A stretch of DNA of 64,000 nucleotides from Isoetes taiwanensis (lineage: Eukaryota; Streptophyta; Lycopodiopsida; Isoetales; Isoetaceae): contig JAJEKV010000002.1 in NCBI GenBank assembly GCA_021234155.1, positions 21,727,726 to 21,791,725 on the forward strand, given 5' to 3'. The position numbers and the translations under genes are program-made. Each line of letters begins with the position of its first letter. Position 1 is the stretch's first letter. The notes under the pieces were generated by a model. That model ran no database searches. It was not told the DNA's origin and worked only from the letters and a program-made list of their open reading frames with translations. Positions 58,396 through 64,000 of this stretch are shown piece after piece.

Positions 58396-59290
58396 TAAAC
58401 TTCATTAAACTTGATAACTTGAGACATGGTAGAGAACTATAAACAACCATAAAGCGATAAATACATGAATAGAAGAAGCTGTGGAGGAAAATGTTTTGGT
58501 CTGGTACCTAGTCAGCAAACTCCTTCACAATCGAGCAGGCCCTAGTAAATAGCAATGGTCAATAACAAAAGCAAGCAGATTTTTTGTAGATTTCTTAAGC
58601 AAGGATGAAGTCCTCATTACCTGATCTTGCGTCGCTCCAAATGTTTGCTGCCGACGAAGCCTATACCAGCAAGTAAGCCGAATATGGATGGCTACTTACA
58701 GACCATACAAAAACAGAGTAATACTCAATGGATTTTTTAAGTTAAACGAGATTTTTCTATTTGGTTATAGAAGTTTGAAGTTCAAAATGACCTTGACAGA
58801 TACTTGGGATAGAGCGATATATAATTCAAAGCATCTATTATCCGAACTGTTATATAATTCAAAGCATATATTATCCGAACTGCTATAGATCTTAGAAGAT
58901 CAGAAAAACAGAAGTCACAAAGGTTTAGAAGTTCAAAAAACAAAAAAAAGTAGCACGTCACATAAGATTATGTGCTTAATCACTAGTTCAGAGAGTATTG
59001 TGATCAGAAGATGAAAGCTAAATCAGGAGAACGGAAAACATAAAAGCTACATAAGGAGAAGTTGGCTGTCCTCAATTTTGCTGCCATCCCATGCATCTGT
59101 CCTAACGAGCAGCACACGCAACTCCAAGCATTGCTCCACGAACTCGTGCGTGAGCTCGTCTATCTTGATGTTTTTCAGGTGGAACTTGCCATCATGCTTC
59201 TCCTTACAGAAGACATGATCCGGTTGGCCGAAAGCGCCTATCTTGAAGGACAAACTGGGCAAGATTTCTTAAATCTGTGGGACTCCGCTT
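58396..59290. other. No gene recognised; small repeats
   Basis: A 30-bp direct repeat (ATATAATTCAAAGCATCTAT / ...CATATAT followed by TATCCGAACTG) lies at about 58818-58885. Some coding-like text at 59050-59280 continues the neighbouring minus-strand gene region beyond its stop. Confidence 0.4.
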
Positions 59291-61110
59291 TCACAGCTTA
59301 TTCTTCCATGTTTTTGGAAGATGATAGACCGGGATATCGTACTCTTTCTCATCTTCGTCCCATTTGCGCACCTGTGAAGAAAGTATTAAAGTTGATTAGC
59401 TTGCAACAGTCGTAACAAAAAGCAAGAATTAAAGTCATGACCGCTAGAAACAAGCGTCTTAACCTAGAGCTCCCATTAAAATTCATGTTTAAACACTTGT
59501 GTAGAACAGCATGCTCCATTGCCTTTATCTAAGTAGGATCAAATGTCCTCGGATGACCTCTTCTGATTAAACACTTAGTTTATAAACAGCCTTCTCTAAC
59601 CCATGTATAATAATCTATAACTAATGCAGAAAATACAAAAGACAAAAGCACAAGAGCAGAATACGGAACTGCGCGTACCCGACCTGCATCAAGCATTGCG
59701 AACTAGTTTAACTAGAAAGGACGTACCAATTTGGGAGACCAGGTAATATGCTTTGAAGGATAGGCAACCATCGCTTTGATGATATCAGGTCCCGCTTTAT
59801 CCGTGACCCCTTGGATTAGTATCTCTAACTCCCCATCGTGTGACTTGACTCTGCCTCGGGCGACCTTTTCTCCATCTCCATTCACAAGAATGACGTTGTC
59901 CCCTTTGTGGAACTTGTCATCGTCATCCTGTCATCAATGAGGCATTAGGAAATAATGTTGCAACAAAACGCATTATAGCGAAGCACTAATTCTACTACTT
60001 ACGTCCTCTGCAGCTTTGTCCTCCTCCTCGCTACCAGCATCTTGTTCATGTGGAGTTGACCTAGTTGCCTTCTTGCCAATCCTCATTGCCCGCCATCCAG
60101 AACTTCAACCTGCAGGTCAGGGTTTGTAATGTCCACTTGAAGTAGTGGCGTTGACGGAATTTCCGCTGCTACAACCTTCACGCCAGCTGCTAGAGCCTGC
60201 ACGTCCTTTGATTTGGAAAACAGAAACAAAACAAGTTCTAAACGTGCCAAAGTACCTACCACAGGGGATTGCACGGCCTGTTCCTACTGCTGTTGACGCC
60301 CGCCGCACAAACCAGCACTTAGCCTCCTTGCCCTCTGGCAGAAAAAAACTGCGAGAACATGTTAAAATGAGCAGACCACACAAAGTTGCAGAATTGAACT
60401 AAACACTCATGAAAGGAATCGAGTGCCTCTACCTTCCGTCTCCTCCCTGTTCGTGCAAGGACTTTCCCATTCAAATCTGTCATACACTCCGGCCAGATGA
60501 CCTTCTCCTATTGGATAAATGTCGTAAGGAATGTAAATGACAAGAAAATGCAAACGTCTATTGAAACAACGATTCAGAAAGTAAATTTAAGACAACGTCG
60601 ATTGTAAATACTAATTTCATAGACCAATCACAGAAAATGAAGCACGTGCGCAAGCAATTTACCTCTACTTCCAGATCAGAAAGCGGTACGTTTATCCCCG
60701 AGACAAACATTGTTTGCGATGTGTCTTCTGGAGTGACAATCGTCTTGACGATTACTTCGAGCTTGCGCATACCATCCCCCACAGTAATACCATGTACAAT
60801 GGCAGTCCCAACGTGATCGGTGAGGTCCTCATAGTATTTCTCTTTCTTTTGCAACGCAGCATACACGCGATCACAGAATTTCAGCTCCCTTCCCGGGGGG
60901 TTCACACATACATGTGCGTGGACGGAGAAGGGGTTTTTTCGAAAAAAAATAGTACGTATACCTGCGGTCGCTCATACGTTTTGGCGCCCAGATGTATGCA
61001 TTTTCCACGGTCTGGGGGGATGGATTTCTTGGAGCTGCTAACGCGTAAGAGTACATTTTAGGGCTTTGAATCCGAAGCTTGCTGCCAGAAAAACGTTTTA
61101 GGATTTGGTG
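59291..61110 (-). CDS. Multi-exon gene with tandem TNP1/CACTA-accessory-like domains
   Basis: Minus-strand blocks with splice signals: about 61110-60960 (NPSPQTVENAYIWAPKRMSD); about 60890-60660 (LKFCDRVYAALQKKEKYYED, VGTAIVHGITVGDGMRKLEV, then DLEVE and GTAAAT); 60513-60432 (EKVIWPECMTDLNGKVLART); about 60350-60260; 60221-60110; 60086-60003 (MRIGKKATRSTPHEQDAGSE); 59927-59727 (DDDDKFHKGDNVILVNGDGE, KVARGRVKSHDGELEILIQG, HITWSPKL); 59371-59291 (VRKWDEDEKEYDIPVYHLPK). The last three join in phase, giving 121 codons from ATG 60086. A VAxGxV...VxV...(I/V)xWPxxL pattern appears twice and resembles a small domain found in plant En/Spm-CACTA accessory proteins. That match is from memory and weak. 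Phase between the upstream and downstream halves is not consistent at 60090-60115, so this may be two genes. Confidence 0.45.
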
Positions 61111-61477
61111 TTTCGGAGGTAATATTTTGAAGTTTTTTTGTCCCTGCCACATAAAAATCTACCACAAAGTTTAGTCATGAACGGATTAGGAAGTAGTTAG
61201 ACGAGCAGCATAAACCATTCAACATTTGATTTTAAAGTCCATCTGTTTCCTACAACAGCTACAGTTGCTCTTTTTTTTGCAGGCCAAGCTTCCCCTTTCT
61301 CCATTTCGGCCTCCATTCTCTGAGATCCGTGGTGGAAATCTGGTTTTTAGAGGGTTTTTGCATCTAAGTAAGGTCTGTTAAGATCAATTTTGTGCATGTA
61401 TGTCGGTAACGCTATACATTCACAAGCATCTCTCTAATATTATTTGCTGTTTCTTTGCTTGTGTCAGGCTGAAGAAA

Positions 61478-63213
61478 ATGGAAAAGACACTAGTTGTTAA
61501 GGTGAATGAAGGTTGTGGAATCGTGGCTGACCTTGGCCTCGTGATGGTGTCCCAAGAATGCACTTACGTGGATGTCCGCAATGAAATAAGATGGGACGGG
61601 CTACTGGAGGATGAGAAAGAATTTGTATTTCTTGGAGATAGGGAAGTGGCCTTCACGTCAAGGCAGGAGGTAAGGTTTAAGGTTTGTGGTGACGAGGTTA
61701 CTATCAAGGTCGTTGGAGAGCCTGCACAAAAAAGGCAGAGGACTGTTGTTGAGAGCATTTCATCTCAAAATCTCCAATTTGAGATGGTAGACCAGACTGT
61801 CATAGCCGAGGAGCAGACCAATGAAGAGGTAAATAATGATGATGAACTTGTTCTCGTTGAAGATACCGCCTTTTTAGATGATGTATCAGATTTGAATTTT
61901 TCAAAGAATAGGTTGCTATCCAAGTTAGCAACAAAGTTTGATGTTGCCAAATGGCAAGTTGCTTTGAGGAAGTTGAGTTCAAAGCTGCAGCGAAAGAATC
62001 GAAAGGACAGGTTTGAATTGTGTTCTTATGATGCCCATGGTAAACCAGTATTTGTTATTTGGTGTCTTGAATGTGAGAAACGATATGGTAAAGGTGGAGA
62101 TGATACCTTGTGTAACTTTGAACGCAGCCACTTGAAGTCCAAGGGCATGCCGATAATTACGAGCGTAACCTCAAGTGTCACGAGAAGGGAGAGCAGGTTA
62201 TGGAGAAGGAGGATCAGCCCTGCAATGTTGAGGAGGAGCTGGACATTTGCAAGGAGAATCAAACTCTAGTAGAAAGTACATTAGCTGCTGCCATTGCAAA
62301 GTTTCAAGAAGAAACTAGAATTTTTGATGTTGTGTTCAAGCTTTATGAGAGCAGCGTTGGTGGATATGCTAAACTTGATAACATTCGTGTTATTTGTGCC
62401 ATGTGTGAAAGGCTTCTTGAACTGTTTCCAAGATCTGGAAGTCTTAATGGCCACACGAAAGATCATATTCTATCTAAGAGACACGTGCATGCTGTCATGA
62501 ATACATGTAAGGAGTCAAATGACCAAGCAGCAAGAGGTGGCAGGCCGAAGAAATGGGCTGAAGCAGACCCGCAACAAGGAAATTTGCATTCTTTTTTTGC
62601 AAGAGGTAACCTCTATTTTATTTGTTAGGAGTAGTGTTCACATTTTAGCTGCTATAATGTTGAATAATCTTAGCTAATTTGGACTGATTTTGACATGAGC
62701 AGCAAACACTCCGTGCCCTCCAAGCTCGAGCAGCCAAGCTTCATCAAGTAACAGTTCACGTGAGTACTCTTAGTGGCTTTATAAGTGGTTTGTATTTTAA
62801 GTTCGTAGGGTATTTATGGGCTGCATGACCAAGATTTCGTGCACAACGGTAAGAAGCTTGTTAATCCCATGGATAGTGCCTCTAGAAGGTTGTACTTAGG
62901 GAACGAGTTAGTGACTCTAAATGACATACACCATGTCTTTGAGTTATGCCAAGGGAAGCATGGGCTGCAACTTGGAGACGTGAAGCGCCAGGATAGGCAA
63001 AACTGGAGGGTTGCGCAACGCCTTGCCTCTAGAAAGGTTCAGCAATGCTTGGACGAACTAAGCAATGGTTCTGCAGGCCCACCGATGCGGAATTTGGGCA
63101 CCAAAGTTTATTTGGAAGTCATGGCATCATATATTGACATCTTCCTCTCACCTACTTTGGACTTGAGGGCTCAGATTAAAGCTGTTGCAATGCTGTCTTT
63201 CTTCTTTAGATGA
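61478..63213 (+). pseudogene. Zinc-finger, mobile-element-like gene with one frameshift
   Basis: Starts at ATG 61478 just after a GTGTCAG acceptor: MEKTLVVKVNEGCGIVADLG, an acidic middle (NDDELVLVEDTAFLDDVSDL), then LSKLATKFDVAKWQVALRKL and a Cys/His zinc-finger-like segment (WCLECEKRYGKGGDDTLCNF, HLKSK). A 2-base excess or 1-base loss at about 62143 shifts to HADNYERNLKCHEKG and a helical region ending RGGRPKKWAEADPQQGNLHS. Exon ends at 62605 (GTAACC); a Ser-rich exon 62703-62759 follows; then from about 62812 a block DQDFVHNGKKLVNPMDSASR, LGNELVTLNDIHHVF, DRQNWRVAQRLASRKVQQCL and GTKVYLEVMASYIDIFLSPT. The last block resembles uncharacterised proteins repeated in many animal and plant genomes (W/DxxHxGKKLxNP...DKQN...YLxxxxxxxDxFL). 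It is probably a domesticated or dead transposon gene; the exact family is unnamed to me. Confidence 0.5.
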
Positions 63214-63762
63214 GCTGGAATCCTGTTTGCTACCTAAGATGTGAACGCTGGAGGCAGAACACTTTTGCATGGCAATAAAATATAACTCAAATTGTAGACT
63301 AATGGCGGACAGAGAGGAGACCATGATTGCAGTAAGCTTGACTTGGCAGAGGAGACCATGATTGCAGCAAGCTTCAAAATTGGTTTGTCGGATTGCTACC
63401 TGAATCGCAACGAGAACCAGCATGGCAGCCTGGCCATTCTAATTTGCAGCACAGTTATGGATTCTTAAGACAACTCAACTTAGTGATTGAATAAGAAATA
63501 AAATGGAATACCAACGATCCCTTATCCTTTCTCAACAAATACACAGCGATGCACAAGTTACGCATGAATGCCACAAAATGAAAAAGAAAGAGAGAAAACT
63601 GATCGCTTTGTAGACTCGTTTACTTTGGAAATCCATAGTTATCTGCAGCAAAGGATTTGATGTCGACCATAGCCAGAGCTTACATCCACAGTCATGGAGA
63701 TGAATCGACAGCAACAAAAGGCGGTTCATGGAGATGAATCGGCAGCAATAGGAGGGACATCC
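63214..63762. other. Short direct repeats, probable 3' part of the preceding gene
   Basis: GGAGACCATGATTGCAGYAAGCTT occurs twice at about 63317-63375, and GGAGATGAATCGRCAGCAA twice at about 63696-63748. Fragments of the upstream coding frame may continue here in decayed form. Confidence 0.4.
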
Positions 63763-64000
63763 TTAGTTAGGGGCTCTCCACATCCGGCAACTTCTGATGG
63801 GTCTGGTGTAGCTAAATCTATCATTTGAATACCAGCCACAACCGATTATTTGAGCCCCAAGCTCCACGGTCACAATGCAATTGGAGCTGCCATAGACGGC
63901 AAACCCCCATGGTTCTATTGCGATAATCTTTAAAACTTTAGGTGCATAAGAGGCTTTGGAGGCTCTGGTTGAAGAACCACAGCACACGCATTCGTTGAGT
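63763..64000 (-). CDS. Possible C-terminal exon running off the window
   Basis: A minus-strand frame is open from the window edge to a stop at 63763, with LNECVCCGSSTRASKASYAP, KVLKIIAIEPWGFAVYGSSN, CIVTVELGAQIIGCGWYSND and RFSYTRPIRSCRMWRAPN. Balanced composition and Cys/Trp/Gly content look protein-like. No family is recognised. Confidence 0.3.
   Translation of the reverse strand, partial: LNECVCCGSSTRASKASYAPKVLKIIAIEPWGFAVYGSSNCIVTVELGAQIIGCGWYSNDRFSYTRPIRSCRMWRAPN

Overview
This is AT-rich nuclear DNA of a land plant. Plant hallmarks are a vacuolar sorting receptor fragment, a UDP-glycosyltransferase, a cation/calcium exchanger, a starch-synthase terminal exon, an AGO4-type Argonaute end, a plant SDR39U1/GC1 epimerase, GT-AG introns with T-rich acceptors, and MITE, MULE and hAT elements. 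A Penelope-type reverse transcriptase hints at a non-angiosperm host such as a fern, lycophyte or gymnosperm. That is inference only; the species cannot be read from the window.

Layout. 0-4.3 kb: a broken SDR39U1 gene end and a poly(A)-tailed LINE/SINE relic. 4.3-12.7 kb: a 3.47-kb tandem duplication carrying an endonuclease-less Penelope-like retroelement. It has a large N-terminal ORF of unknown function and one intact 685-codon reverse transcriptase (10657-12714). 12.7-19.3 kb: a second segment B, present twice with 3.66-kb spacing; its end is a copy of the SDR39U1/LINE piece. 19.3-36.05 kb: a third unit C, 3.68 kb, in about 3.7 tandem copies. The third copy is split by a 3.2-kb insertion holding a fold-back MITE and a broken cation/calcium exchanger. 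36-46 kb: isolated exons and decayed genes (starch synthase, rhodanese-like, VSR, UGT). 48.5-52.4 kb: the most gene-like locus, an intact five-exon MED10 divergently paired with CTF8 across 93 bp. CTF8 is interrupted in its first exon by a 1468-bp hAT element with a perfect 8-bp target duplication. 53-56.2 kb: a broken protein kinase gene, a neighbouring ORF and a MULE-type MITE with a 9-bp target duplication. 57.5-58.4 kb: the AGO4-type 3' end and a near-perfect RNA-like hairpin. 59.3-64 kb: a multi-exon minus-strand gene and a plus-strand zinc-finger, mobile-element-like gene.

Only MED10, the intact reverse transcriptase and possibly the 59-61 kb gene look functional. Most of the rest is mobile DNA plus captured or dying gene pieces. 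Copies of the tandem units differ mainly at CTG/CAG sites, often by small indels. That is the pattern expected from nanopore miscalls at CHG-methylated cytosines, so several apparent frameshifts here may be sequencing artefacts.
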